NCBI GenBank assembly: GCA_025996865.1
Contig: BNTV01000119.1
Span: forward strand, 1-13,988
Origin: Bacteroidia bacterium
GTDB taxonomy: Bacteria > Bacteroidota > Bacteroidia > Bacteroidales > Azobacteroidaceae
Reading direction: 5' to 3'
Length of the DNA stretch: 13,988 nt
Positions 1-8,373 of this stretch are shown here, piece after piece (the stretch's first letter is position 1; each line of letters opens with the position of its first letter). Below the pieces are notes generated by a model. The model did not search any database, was not told the DNA's origin, and was given only the letters and a program-made list of their open reading frames with translations. The position numbers and the translations under genes were made by a program.

Positions 1-263
1 TAATACTATTTTTTTCATACGTCTAAACTTAAAATGGTTTGTATTCAATAATATTAAAAATTCAAAACAATTTTTGACAAAGTTAATTAAAAAATAATTA
101 TTAATTGCCATCAAACACTTAAAAAATCAAATGCGAAAGTTAATTATTATTAATTTTTCAAAACAGATGTGTTTTGATGCGACTATCTCTCACTTTTTTT
201 ATCGGTATCAGCCGGTTAATATTTGAAACAAGGTTCGACGTAGTCAAATGCACCCAACGCATC

Positions 264-322
264 TTAATTTGTAGCAAAACAAATTTAAGGTTTAAAATAA
301 GGTTCTGCCTGCTACAAATTTA
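264..322. repeat. Short inverted repeat, possible decayed mobile-element remnant
   Basis: AATTTGTAGC (266-275) is perfectly complementary to GCTACAAATT (311-320), with 35 bases between the arms. No U-run follows on either strand that would make it a convincing terminator. It could be the ends of a small MITE remnant or chance in A/T-rich DNA. The 10-bp match including GTAGC is seen directly; its role is unknown. Confidence 0.35.
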
Positions 323-349
323 TGTCTTCCCGCCTAATAATAAAAAACG

Positions 350-395
350 CGCCGTCATTCCGACCAACGGGAGGAATCTCCTGCTAAACCGTTAA
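350..395. repeat. Probable fragment of a dispersed Bacteroidota intergenic repeat
   Basis: The segment contains CGTCATTCCGACCAACGGGA followed by GGAATCTCCTGC. It resembles, from memory, the 'GTCATTCCGA...GAGGAATCTC' sequences scattered in intergenic regions of many Bacteroidota. It carries a small hairpin (GGAG-GAAT-CTCC). Being a dispersed copy cannot be shown from one window. Confidence 0.35.
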
Positions 396-505
396 GCACT
401 CCCTGGTTTGCCCTGCTTTAATATTCTTTTGGGGCTGATAGACAATCTAATAGATAGCCAAACCTTGGCAAAAATACGAAAAACGAAAAAATTGCAAAAA
501 AATAC

Positions 506-536
506 TTGATAATTATATTATTTTGTCATACATTTG
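506..536 (+). promoter_or_regulatory. Bacteroidota-type promoter for the protease/adhesin gene
   Basis: TACATTTG at 529-536 matches the Bacteroidota -7 element TANNTTTG. TTG at 506-508 stands exactly 20 bases upstream and matches the core of the -33 TTTG element. Transcription would begin near 541-545, giving a leader of about 65 bases that is A/T-rich and lacks a Shine-Dalgarno sequence, as is usual in this phylum. The leu promoter at 11286-11316 has the same spacing, which supports both calls. Confidence 0.6.
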
Positions 537-609
537 TGAAAGTTTTTAATTAATGTTAAAAAGTGACTTTTATTGCGTTTGATTTATTTATTTAGAAAAT
601 TTATTTCGT

Positions 610-3600
610 ATGAGAAAACTTTTCTTTTTGTTTTTATTTGCATGGATTGCCATCGGCATGAATGCACAAAGAGCCGTAAAGGAGACGCCTCCCAGTTTTG
701 CTTACGAACAGGTTGCCAAGGCAAAACTTCAATCGACTCAAAAATTAGTGATTCCTTTCAAGGTAGATGCGTTGATAGCAGAAGACGCCAAATTGGAAGG
801 ACTTGGATTCCCGACACGAGTTGCAAAAACAATTCCTGCCAGCTTTACTCCCGAAAATGCGGGAGAATGGACTACTCTTCCCGACGGAAAGCGTATCTGG
901 CGATTGGAAATCAATGCGCCTGATGCAAATTCTATTTCTCTGTTGTATGATAAATTTATTATCCCGAATGGTGGTAAATTGTTCATTTATGATGTGGACT
1001 ACAAAACAGTCAATGTATATACCACTTTGGATAATCCCAAACGGCAAGAGTATTCTACCGATTTTATTCCCGGCGACAAAATCCGTTTGGAATACCGGCC
1101 TGCTTCCGAAGCAGACGGCTTTCAGTTAGCCATCTCCGGTATATCCTACGCTTACAAAGATGTAATTGCTTCGCTTGAAGCTAAAGTCAAGGGAATAATT
1201 GACGGTATGGAACCGCGGATGCCGGGAGATCAAGGAAGTTCCAACAGTTGTGAAGTCAATGCCAACTGTTCGGAAGGTGAAGCATGGTATCACCAAAAAA
1301 GAGGCGTAGCCGCTACTTTGCAAGTATTGAGCGACGGCAACTATATTTGTTCCGGAACGGTCATCAATAATGCCCTGAACGACCGGACGCCCTATTTTCT
1401 GATGGCCTATCACTGTGGCGGGGAAGCTACTACTACTCAATTCAATCAGTGGCGCTTCTATTTCTTCTGGGAAAGAACCGATTGCGACAACACCTCTCCG
1501 CTCGCCGACTATAAAATGATTACCGGATCTACCCTCAAAGTGGGTCTTCCGCTAAACGGCGCTTCCGATGGTTTGTTATTAGAGTTGAATCAACCGATAC
1601 CCCGCGACTGGGATGTATTTTTTAACGGTTGGGACAGAAGAAATACAGCTATCGCAGGCGGCGGAGTGGGTATTCACCACCCGGCAGGAGATGTGAAGAA
1701 AATCTCCACCTATACGCAAGTCCCGGCCAGCGCCACCGCTAATATGAGCGGCGGGGAAGTAGGCGCTGCCAATGCACATTGGAGTGTAACTTTTAGTGCT
1801 ACGGCACACGGACACGGTGTTACCGAAGGCGGTTCTTCCGGTTCACCCCTCTTTAACTCGGACAAACGGGTGATCGGGTCTTTAACAGGTGGAAATTCCA
1901 GTTGTACAAATCTAACCGGTACGAATATTTACGGCAAAATGTCGTGGCACTGGGATCAGTCGCCTAATCCGGATTTGCGCATGGCGAAATACCTCGATCC
2001 GAACGGTTCCGGCATTGACTATATCGACGGTACCTACGGCGAAGCTAATTTAGTCTCTTTCACCGCAAGCAAAACAAATATTTGGGCTTCGGAAGAAATT
2101 ACATTTGTCAATCGTTCGTATGGCGACATTGATGCGTATGAATGGGACTTCGGCGCTAATGCTGTCCCTGCTTCTTATAGCGGACAAAATCCTCCGACCT
2201 CCGTATTATACAATATAGCGGGGAGTTATGTTGCCAAATTGACGGCTAAAAAAGGCAGCGCTATAGTGGGCACGTATGAAGTGCCGATCACGGTTACCTT
2301 GAAGCAAAACTATTGTCCGGCTGTTAAAACAATCGGTACCGGTACGGATACCTCTTCATTCCCATTGGGAATGAGTACTGGCGGCAATAACCGCCACTCC
2401 CTTAGCGCCTCCATTTATACGGCAAGCGAATTGGGATTGACAAGCGGAGATGTTATTACCGATCTGGAATGGACCGCGAATACATCAGTTTCAACAGCGC
2501 GTACCTTGTACATCTATCTAAAAGAGGTAGATGAGTCTTCGTTTGCTGAGACCACTACCTGGGCGACCGAAATTACCGACGCCACATTGGTTTATCAGAG
2601 TGCGGCTTCTTGGACAAACCTGGCCGGCGCCGTTAAAGTTCACTTGACCACGCCGTTTACCTATTCAGGAACCAAAAACCTGAAAGTGTTGGTTCGAGCG
2701 TCCACAACAGCGAATGTAACAACCAACGCTGCTTGTAGCTATACGACTGCCGCCGCTAATACACACCAGCAATGGGCAAACAGTACCGGAACGACCCCGC
2801 CAACCACAACCGGAATACGGAATGCCAACCGTCCGAACATCAGATTCTATTACAACGAACCTTGCGGCACAGAAGTTCCGGTAGCAAATTTTATTGCGGC
2901 GCAAGACATCACCTTATTGAAAGAAGGTTTTGATAGTGGTACGGGTACGGCTTTCCCGCCGGCAGGATGGACTATTGAAAAACCGGGTGCAAGCGCTAAT
3001 CAATGGTTTGTCAGCAATTCACCCATCTATAATTTCAATACAATAGATCCTTCCAGTACCTATTCGGCGCGTATCGCTTATGACCCGGACGCTGTTGTAG
3101 ATACCTGGCTGAAAACACCCGCTGTGGCTATTGATGAAACAGGAGCTAAAATAGAATTTTATGTTTTATACAGTGGTAGCTGGCTGTCTGGTGGAGCGAC
3201 TACCTTCTATGTCTCTGATGATGGAGGAACTACCTGGACTCAGGAATGGACAACCGGAAACACCAATCTACCCCTGTCAATCGCTTGGAGAAGGCAAGAA
3301 GTCGATTTATCGGGTTACACCGGACAAACCGTCCGCTTTGCATGGCAATATTACGGGCAGGATGGAGACCTTACCGCTCTTGACGGAATAAAAGTTACGC
3401 TCCCGAATCCGGAAGGAAAAGCGGTTATTTATGAAGGAGAATTTGTGAACTTCACCGATCTTTCTACCGGTCCTGTAGTAAGTTGGCAATGGACTTTGCC
3501 GGGAGGAAATCCTTCTGCCAGTACGCTATCCGAACCGTCGGTAAGGTACATGAACGAAGGCGTTTACGATGCCGGTTTGTTTGTAAAAAACAGCGACGGA

Positions 3601-6600
3601 ACAGATTCGAAAACATTAACCGGAGCTGTTACCGTAAAAGCACGGACACCGGTTGTACAATTTGCTTCTTATTCTAACGGGTTTATTAAACAGGCCGATT
3701 TCGGTCAATTCTTACCGCTATCGGGTGGCCCCGTAGAGTTTGAAAACCTGACATCGTATTATCCGAAAACATTTGCCTGGACACTCCCCGGCGCTGATCC
3801 TGCTTCTTCTACGGACGAATCTCCGGAAGTAGTTTATGCTGCCGGCAAAAATAAATACGATGTAACCCTGGATGCTGTCAATAACGGCGGAACAGGTTCT
3901 CTGACCAAAACAGAGTATATTCAGGTTGGTGGAACAGCCGAAGTATGGAATGTATTTTTTGGTGAAAATCCGTTATACCGCTATACTTCGACGTATGCTA
4001 TTACCGGAGCCGACCTCTTCCAAAGAACAGCCGAACGTTTTGAAGCGCCTGCCGGCGGTGAAATCAGTAAAATACGGATATATACGTCCAATGTAACGCA
4101 GAGTTCCGCATCATACATGACGGTACAAATTTTCTCCGACAATGGTGGAGTTCCCGGAACGGCTATATCCGACGAGTTGCGTATTCAGGGAGGAAGCGGA
4201 CGAATTGCAAATGGCGGATATAATACGTTTACTTTTACGAATCCGGTTACCGTATCAGGTCCTTTCCACGTAGCAGTCGGAAGCTCCAATTACAATACCA
4301 CCTATTTTACGGTTCCCTGCGTACAGAGCCGGGCCAACGAATACAATACGGTAAGCGCTTATTATTATGGTACATGGTATGAACTAACCGATTTCTTTGA
4401 TTTATACACTTCGATGAATATTATTCCCGAATTTACTTTTACTTCGGCAGATTTGACTTCACCGATTTTATACAAGAAAAAGAACATTGACACTGTTCCG
4501 GAAACCATCAGTTTCACGACGGACGGACACGCATGGACGGCTACGGCGGACGGATGGATCAATCTGAGCGCTGCAAGCGGTTCAGTGACCGGAGGAAATG
4601 GTTCCTTGACATTCACAGTCGGCGATAACACTATACAAGCCCTTCGGAAAGGAACTATCAAATTGTATGTTGCGGGACAAGAATTCAAAATCTACGTTAA
4701 GCAAGCCGGAGCTTCTCCTACGGATGTAACGGCTGAATATGTGGAAGATGAAAGCGGAATCCGGCTTGACTGGGTTCACGAAGTGCTCCACTACAAACCC
4801 GGAGATAATATTTTCGATGATGCTGAATCTTATGACTACGCCGCAGAAAACCCAACAGGTTACTATCCATGGTCATATATTGATGGCGATGGAGCAATTA
4901 CCTATTTGGGTATTCCTGCTGCATTCCTTATCTTGGATTCAGATTTGGATCCCGATGCACAAGCACATAGCGGCATGCAATATTTTGCGACTATCGCAGC
5001 GTCAACCCCTGTTAATGACTGGATGATTAGTCCGGAGTTAGGTTTTAAAGAGTCCTTCACTTTCTCTTTCTGGGCAAAATCATTAACCAATGAGTATAAC
5101 GGAGGAGAACGTTTCCGTGTGGCTTATTCGACCGGTGGAAAAACGCAAGCCGATTTTACCAACGTACTTTCAAGCGGTCCTTATGTAATACCTCCATTAA
5201 CTTGGACAAAATACACTTATACGGTTCCGGCTGCTGCTAAATATGTAGCGATTAATTGTGTTACCGATGATGAACTCGTCTTTATGGTGGACGACATCTA
5301 TATCGGGACGGGAACTGCTCCTGCTTCGGCGCCGGCGCAATACCTGAGCAAGCTACACACCGGCGGCTTGAATATAGAATTGTTGAAAGCAGCTAAAGCA
5401 GCAAGAACTTCTTCAGCTACTCAATTGAAAACTGCCAAATTGGCGGTTGCCGACAAGGTTCTTGGAAAAGCGCCGGTTATTGATCCTGTTGCATTCAGCG
5501 ATAAGAGCGACTCCAAAGAGAAGGCGTCCGCAATATATACGGCTGAATTGAGCGATAAGAGCAATTTCGGAAAGAAGGCATCTGCAATACATCCGGAAGA
5601 ATTGAGATTAAATCAGGAAGCGTTGCAACAGGGCAGTGTCTTGAGAGCTTCTGCCTCTGCAGAAGAAGAAAATGAAGAAGCAGCCTTGCAATGGCATAAC
5701 GGCAACCCTGCCTGGATTTACGGAAATCCAGCCGGAGGGCGCATGGAAGCGGCCGTCCGTTTTACACCGGAAGACTTGGTATTGTATGATGAGGCTACAC
5801 TCAAAGCCGTAGAAATCTACACCTATCGGTCTTGTGAAAATCTAACCGTGAATATTCGTCAAGGCAACAAAATTGTATATTCTCAACCGGTTGGTGATAT
5901 TACAGGATCGCTCCTGAAACAACGGATTGAATTAACTACTCCGGTAATCATTGACGCTACTCAGGATTTATATGTAGGATATGAATACGATCAGTATGCC
6001 GGAGATGCACAGGATGTATATGTTCCGATTGCAGACGACAGCCCTGTTGTTGCAGGAAAAGGTAATTTGTTCTCCATGAATGGCGGTGCATTCCGGGCAG
6101 GACCTTCAGGAAACTGGATAATCACGGCTTATGTGGAACCGGCTACGATAGACATTACATTCAACGTGTATCGTGATGGAACATTAATTGCCGAAGGAGT
6201 AACGGAAAAAACGTATTTGGATACGAAAGATTTGCAATCAGCCACCCGGTACTGTTACACACTTACAGCAGTTTACGGTGATCCGGAATTGGAATCGACC
6301 GAATCGGATCCTTCTGCTTGTGCCTATACCCCGGTTATCATTAAGGTAAAAGATAATGCAGCCACTGAATTTTGCGCCGGCGGAAGTGTCATATTGTCCG
6401 GCCCGGAAGTAGCTACTTATACCTATACATGGTTCAAAGATAGTGTAGCAATCGCAGGTGAAACCGGTAGTTCCCTCACAGTTACGCAATCCGGTGCATA
6501 TTACCTGCAAGTCTTTGACGGAACAATCGAATTGCCGCTCAGCAATACCATTGAAGTAACGGTATATTCGCTTGCATTGACACCCTCGATCTCCTTGTTG

Positions 6601-8106
6601 GAGACGGCAGTCGCCAAGGCAATACTTGGAATTGATGAACCTGAGGAAGGGGTAAGCTATCAATGGTATCGCAACTCAGAGGCGGTGGGTGAACCTACTA
6701 CGAACACTACATACACGCTGGAAGAATCCGGTGAATATTACGTAGTGGCGGTCAATAAAAATGGATGTGAATCGCAGAGCAACACGCTTGGATTTACAAT
6801 AATCACCATTACAGCCGATGGTTCTACCGCATTTTGTGAAGGTGACAGCGTGATATTGTCTGCACCAAGACGAAGTAGTTATAGCTATCAATGGTATAAA
6901 AACGAGGAAGTAATAACCGGTCAAACTGCGAGCTTTTATATTGCAAAGACATCAGGTCGCTATACCGTAAAAATCGTAGGTGGCGGAGAAATATTGTCGT
7001 TGAGCAATGCAATTATGGTAGCAGCTTTCCCGCGTCCTGCGACGACTCCGGTAATCAGTGCGGAAACAACTCTTGCATTGAAAGGTGAAACGGTAGCGAT
7101 AACAGTAACCGCACCGCAAGAAGGCATATTGTACCAATGGTACAAGGGAACGGAGGCCTTGGGCATGGCAAGTGCAAGCCCCGGTTACGAGGTTAAAGAA
7201 ACGGGAACTTATCATGTAGTAGCGTCCAGTGAATCCGGATGTACTTCGGGGAAAAGTAACGAAATAAGCATCAGGGTTATAAATCCGCTGGATCTGTTCA
7301 GTGTGCCGACAAACCCGATTTTCCCGGCTGGAAATGGCAGTACATCGCATGAAGTGATTGTTACGATTTCCGATCCGGAAAATCTCATTTCGACCTTAGG
7401 CCTCCGTCTATATATCAATACGCCTGATTGGATCACGGCATCGGTAAACGGTAATGTCATTACATTTGTTGCCGAAGCTAATACAACCAATGCATATCGC
7501 ACAGGTAAGATTCAGGTATGGTATGAAAGAGGAGAAACCCGTGCTTCCAATCCGACAACCGGATACGAAATAGAAGTAGGACAAAAAGCGGTGCAAATTA
7601 TTCTTTTCGAAGCGCCTGACATTTTAAGTCTGGAAGCAGGCACTTATAAGCTGGAAGCAACAGCCGGCAACGGTATCGAAGTTATCTTCGGCTTGCGACC
7701 GGAAGACGGTGAATTTGCCGAAATACAGGAAGGAAATGTATTGCGCTTGAAAAAAGAAGGCACTATTGTCGTAACAGCTTCTGCTCCGGGAAATGCTATC
7801 TTTGAAGATGCGGATAACGTATCCATTACAATTGAGATTCAAAAAGGAACCGGCATTGATAATATCAATTCCGGGAAATTGCTGGTCGTTTATCCGAATC
7901 CATCACGCGCAGGCATGAAATTCTACGTTGCCTCCGGTTTGAATGAAACCGAACTCAAAGATGCTTATATCGAAGTATATAATATGTCGGGAGTACTCAT
8001 TCAGAAACAGAAAGTGACCGGGAAAGTGACGGAAATGAATTTATCGTTATCCGGAACTTATCTCTTCCGGCTTAAAGGTGAAGAAACTATGATTATCATA
8101 AAGTAG
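610..8106 (+). CDS. Giant T9SS-secreted modular serine protease/adhesin (lysyl-endopeptidase-like)
   Basis: This is a 2498-residue cell-surface or secreted protein. Residues 1-19 form a signal peptide ending in MNAQ, and about 40-195 are a pro-region. Residues about 212-475 closely resemble Achromobacter lysyl endopeptidase (MEROPS S1 clan), with His268 (MAYHC), Asp320 (SDGLLLEL) and Ser410 (GGSSGSP) as the triad, plus shared GWDRR and IHHP motifs. The Asp of the Lys-specific S1 pocket seems missing (Asn439 nearby), so cleavage after Lys is uncertain. Further modules are PKD 481-564, a beta-sandwich 568-755, cleaved-adhesin-like 768-930, PKD 938-1009 and 1014-1107, an unassigned module 1113-1278, BACON-like 1282-1367, Fn3/cleaved-adhesin-like 1374-1570, a Lys-rich linker 1571-1690, an unassigned module 1692-1843, Fn3-like 1844-1913, four Ig-like modules 1916-2224, a Big-like module about 2328-2414, and a T9SS type A sorting domain 2424-2498 (YPNPS, YNMSG, GTYLFRLKG). 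It is monocistronic: its own promoter lies upstream and a terminator follows. The start is chosen because it opens the signal peptide. Substrate and binding target are unknown. Confidence 0.93.
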   Translation: MRKLFFLFLFAWIAIGMNAQRAVKETPPSFAYEQVAKAKLQSTQKLVIPFKVDALIAEDAKLEGLGFPTRVAKTIPASFTPENAGEWTTLPDGKRIWRLEINAPDANSISLLYDKFIIPNGGKLFIYDVDYKTVNVYTTLDNPKRQEYSTDFIPGDKIRLEYRPASEADGFQLAISGISYAYKDVIASLEAKVKGIIDGMEPRMPGDQGSSNSCEVNANCSEGEAWYHQKRGVAATLQVLSDGNYICSGTVINNALNDRTPYFLMAYHCGGEATTTQFNQWRFYFFWERTDCDNTSPLADYKMITGSTLKVGLPLNGASDGLLLELNQPIPRDWDVFFNGWDRRNTAIAGGGVGIHHPAGDVKKISTYTQVPASATANMSGGEVGAANAHWSVTFSATAHGHGVTEGGSSGSPLFNSDKRVIGSLTGGNSSCTNLTGTNIYGKMSWHWDQSPNPDLRMAKYLDPNGSGIDYIDGTYGEANLVSFTASKTNIWASEEITFVNRSYGDIDAYEWDFGANAVPASYSGQNPPTSVLYNIAGSYVAKLTAKKGSAIVGTYEVPITVTLKQNYCPAVKTIGTGTDTSSFPLGMSTGGNNRHSLSASIYTASELGLTSGDVITDLEWTANTSVSTARTLYIYLKEVDESSFAETTTWATEITDATLVYQSAASWTNLAGAVKVHLTTPFTYSGTKNLKVLVRASTTANVTTNAACSYTTAAANTHQQWANSTGTTPPTTTGIRNANRPNIRFYYNEPCGTEVPVANFIAAQDITLLKEGFDSGTGTAFPPAGWTIEKPGASANQWFVSNSPIYNFNTIDPSSTYSARIAYDPDAVVDTWLKTPAVAIDETGAKIEFYVLYSGSWLSGGATTFYVSDDGGTTWTQEWTTGNTNLPLSIAWRRQEVDLSGYTGQTVRFAWQYYGQDGDLTALDGIKVTLPNPEGKAVIYEGEFVNFTDLSTGPVVSWQWTLPGGNPSASTLSEPSVRYMNEGVYDAGLFVKNSDGTDSKTLTGAVTVKARTPVVQFASYSNGFIKQADFGQFLPLSGGPVEFENLTSYYPKTFAWTLPGADPASSTDESPEVVYAAGKNKYDVTLDAVNNGGTGSLTKTEYIQVGGTAEVWNVFFGENPLYRYTSTYAITGADLFQRTAERFEAPAGGEISKIRIYTSNVTQSSASYMTVQIFSDNGGVPGTAISDELRIQGGSGRIANGGYNTFTFTNPVTVSGPFHVAVGSSNYNTTYFTVPCVQSRANEYNTVSAYYYGTWYELTDFFDLYTSMNIIPEFTFTSADLTSPILYKKKNIDTVPETISFTTDGHAWTATADGWINLSAASGSVTGGNGSLTFTVGDNTIQALRKGTIKLYVAGQEFKIYVKQAGASPTDVTAEYVEDESGIRLDWVHEVLHYKPGDNIFDDAESYDYAAENPTGYYPWSYIDGDGAITYLGIPAAFLILDSDLDPDAQAHSGMQYFATIAASTPVNDWMISPELGFKESFTFSFWAKSLTNEYNGGERFRVAYSTGGKTQADFTNVLSSGPYVIPPLTWTKYTYTVPAAAKYVAINCVTDDELVFMVDDIYIGTGTAPASAPAQYLSKLHTGGLNIELLKAAKAARTSSATQLKTAKLAVADKVLGKAPVIDPVAFSDKSDSKEKASAIYTAELSDKSNFGKKASAIHPEELRLNQEALQQGSVLRASASAEEENEEAALQWHNGNPAWIYGNPAGGRMEAAVRFTPEDLVLYDEATLKAVEIYTYRSCENLTVNIRQGNKIVYSQPVGDITGSLLKQRIELTTPVIIDATQDLYVGYEYDQYAGDAQDVYVPIADDSPVVAGKGNLFSMNGGAFRAGPSGNWIITAYVEPATIDITFNVYRDGTLIAEGVTEKTYLDTKDLQSATRYCYTLTAVYGDPELESTESDPSACAYTPVIIKVKDNAATEFCAGGSVILSGPEVATYTYTWFKDSVAIAGETGSSLTVTQSGAYYLQVFDGTIELPLSNTIEVTVYSLALTPSISLLETAVAKAILGIDEPEEGVSYQWYRNSEAVGEPTTNTTYTLEESGEYYVVAVNKNGCESQSNTLGFTIITITADGSTAFCEGDSVILSAPRRSSYSYQWYKNEEVITGQTASFYIAKTSGRYTVKIVGGGEILSLSNAIMVAAFPRPATTPVISAETTLALKGETVAITVTAPQEGILYQWYKGTEALGMASASPGYEVKETGTYHVVASSESGCTSGKSNEISIRVINPLDLFSVPTNPIFPAGNGSTSHEVIVTISDPENLISTLGLRLYINTPDWITASVNGNVITFVAEANTTNAYRTGKIQVWYERGETRASNPTTGYEIEVGQKAVQIILFEAPDILSLEAGTYKLEATAGNGIEVIFGLRPEDGEFAEIQEGNVLRLKKEGTIVVTASAPGNAIFEDADNVSITIEIQKGTGIDNINSGKLLVVYPNPSRAGMKFYVASGLNETELKDAYIEVYNMSGVLIQKQKVTGKVTEMNLSLSGTYLFRLKGEETMIIIK
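5497..5604 (+). repeat. Two in-frame 54-bp tandem repeats in the Lys-rich linker
   Basis: Units 5497-5550 and 5551-5604 each begin AGCGATAAGAGC and end GAATTG. They encode 18-residue repeats, residues 1630-1647 and 1648-1665, with 11 of 18 positions identical (SDKS at the start, KASAI in the middle, EL at the end). They lie in a linker between two folded modules of the protease/adhesin. The middle positions have diverged, so this is an old duplication rather than a very recent slip. Confidence 0.85.
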
Positions 8107-8126
8107 ATTTTCTCATTTCATTTTAG

Positions 8127-8172
8127 AAAGAGGCTGTCCGAAAGTGAAAAAATTTCGGCAGCCTCTTTTATT
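8127..8172 (+). terminator. Rho-independent terminator after the protease gene
   Basis: AAAGAGGCTG (8127-8136) pairs with CAGCCTCTTT (8159-8168). After a one-base bulge (T8137), CCGAAA (8138-8143) pairs with TTTCGG (8153-8158). The result is a 16-bp stem around a 9-base A-rich loop, and the 3' arm runs into TTTTATT. It starts 20 bases after the stop codon at 8106, the usual position. The AGAGGCTGTC motif also recalls repeat or IS-end sequences of Bacteroidota, so the hairpin may derive from one. Confidence 0.85.
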
Positions 8173-8212
8173 GATTATGAAAGAATTTTTCCTCATTACA
8201 AAGGGAGTGTAG

Positions 8213-8353
8213 AAAATATTTATGACTATCCACTATTTTACCCCCAACCCCCTAAAGGGGGCTTTTAGCGCCTGCGAACTTGCAAATATTGCTGCGCCAA
8301 AGTCCCCTTTAGGGGATTTAGGGGTAATTTTGCGGATAGTCATAAAATATTTT
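8213..8353. repeat. 141-bp MITE-like element, one long imperfect hairpin
   Basis: The outer arms 8213-8231 and 8334-8353 are reverse complements (AAAATATTTATGACTATCC against GGATAGTCATAAAATATTTT) except for one extra base. Inward, the arms stay complementary through the C-rich segment 8241-8262 (with CCCCCTAAAGGGGG at 8248-8261) against 8302-8326 (TCCCCTTTAGGGGA), down to GCGCC/GGCGC near 8268-8298. The whole element can fold into one hairpin with a loop of about 20 bases. It has no coding capacity. It resembles, from memory, the 'CCCCTAAAGGGG' non-autonomous repeats common between Bacteroidota genes. No clear target-site duplication is seen. Confidence 0.8.
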
Positions 8354-8362
8354 GTAATTTTG
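8329..8362 (+). promoter_or_regulatory. Possible promoter of the nuclease-helicase gene, overlapping the MITE-like element
   Basis: TAATTTTG at 8355-8362 fits the -7 element TANNTTTG. TTTG at 8329-8332 lies 22 bases upstream, one to three bases more than the usual spacer. The ATG follows at 8374, so the 5' leader would be only a few bases long. The -33 half lies inside the MITE-like element and the -7 half just outside it. A second TAATTTTG at 8325-8332 has no TTTG partner at a suitable distance. Confidence 0.4.
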
Positions 8363-8373
8363 TTTCAAAAAAA

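Larger units (their letters stand above)
1..500. other. A/T-rich gene-free stretch upstream of the protease gene
   Basis: I see no convincing gene here. The only open frame of any length (174-395, + strand) has no family resemblance, no Shine-Dalgarno or promoter, and ends in what looks like a dispersed-repeat fragment. Bases 1-160 are extremely A/T-rich and have no recognisable motif. Bases 264-322 hold a 10-bp inverted repeat and 350-395 a repeat-like segment, both listed separately. No tRNA or terminator for a gene further left is evident. Confidence 0.7.

Noticed and set aside
174..395. 73-codon open frame on the + strand
   Set aside because: No recognisable family, no promoter or ribosome site, and its end is translated from a repeat-like segment; more likely chance.
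469..498. Minus-strand promoter-like pair (TTTG, 18-base spacer, TATTTTTG)
   Set aside because: The match is fair, but the DNA is very A/T-rich and no gene lies on the minus strand between here and base 1, so nothing supports it.
8213..8353. The element as a terminator or CRISPR-like repeat
   Set aside because: There is no run of U after the hairpin on the + strand, a better terminator lies at 8127-8172, and there are no repeated units with spacers.
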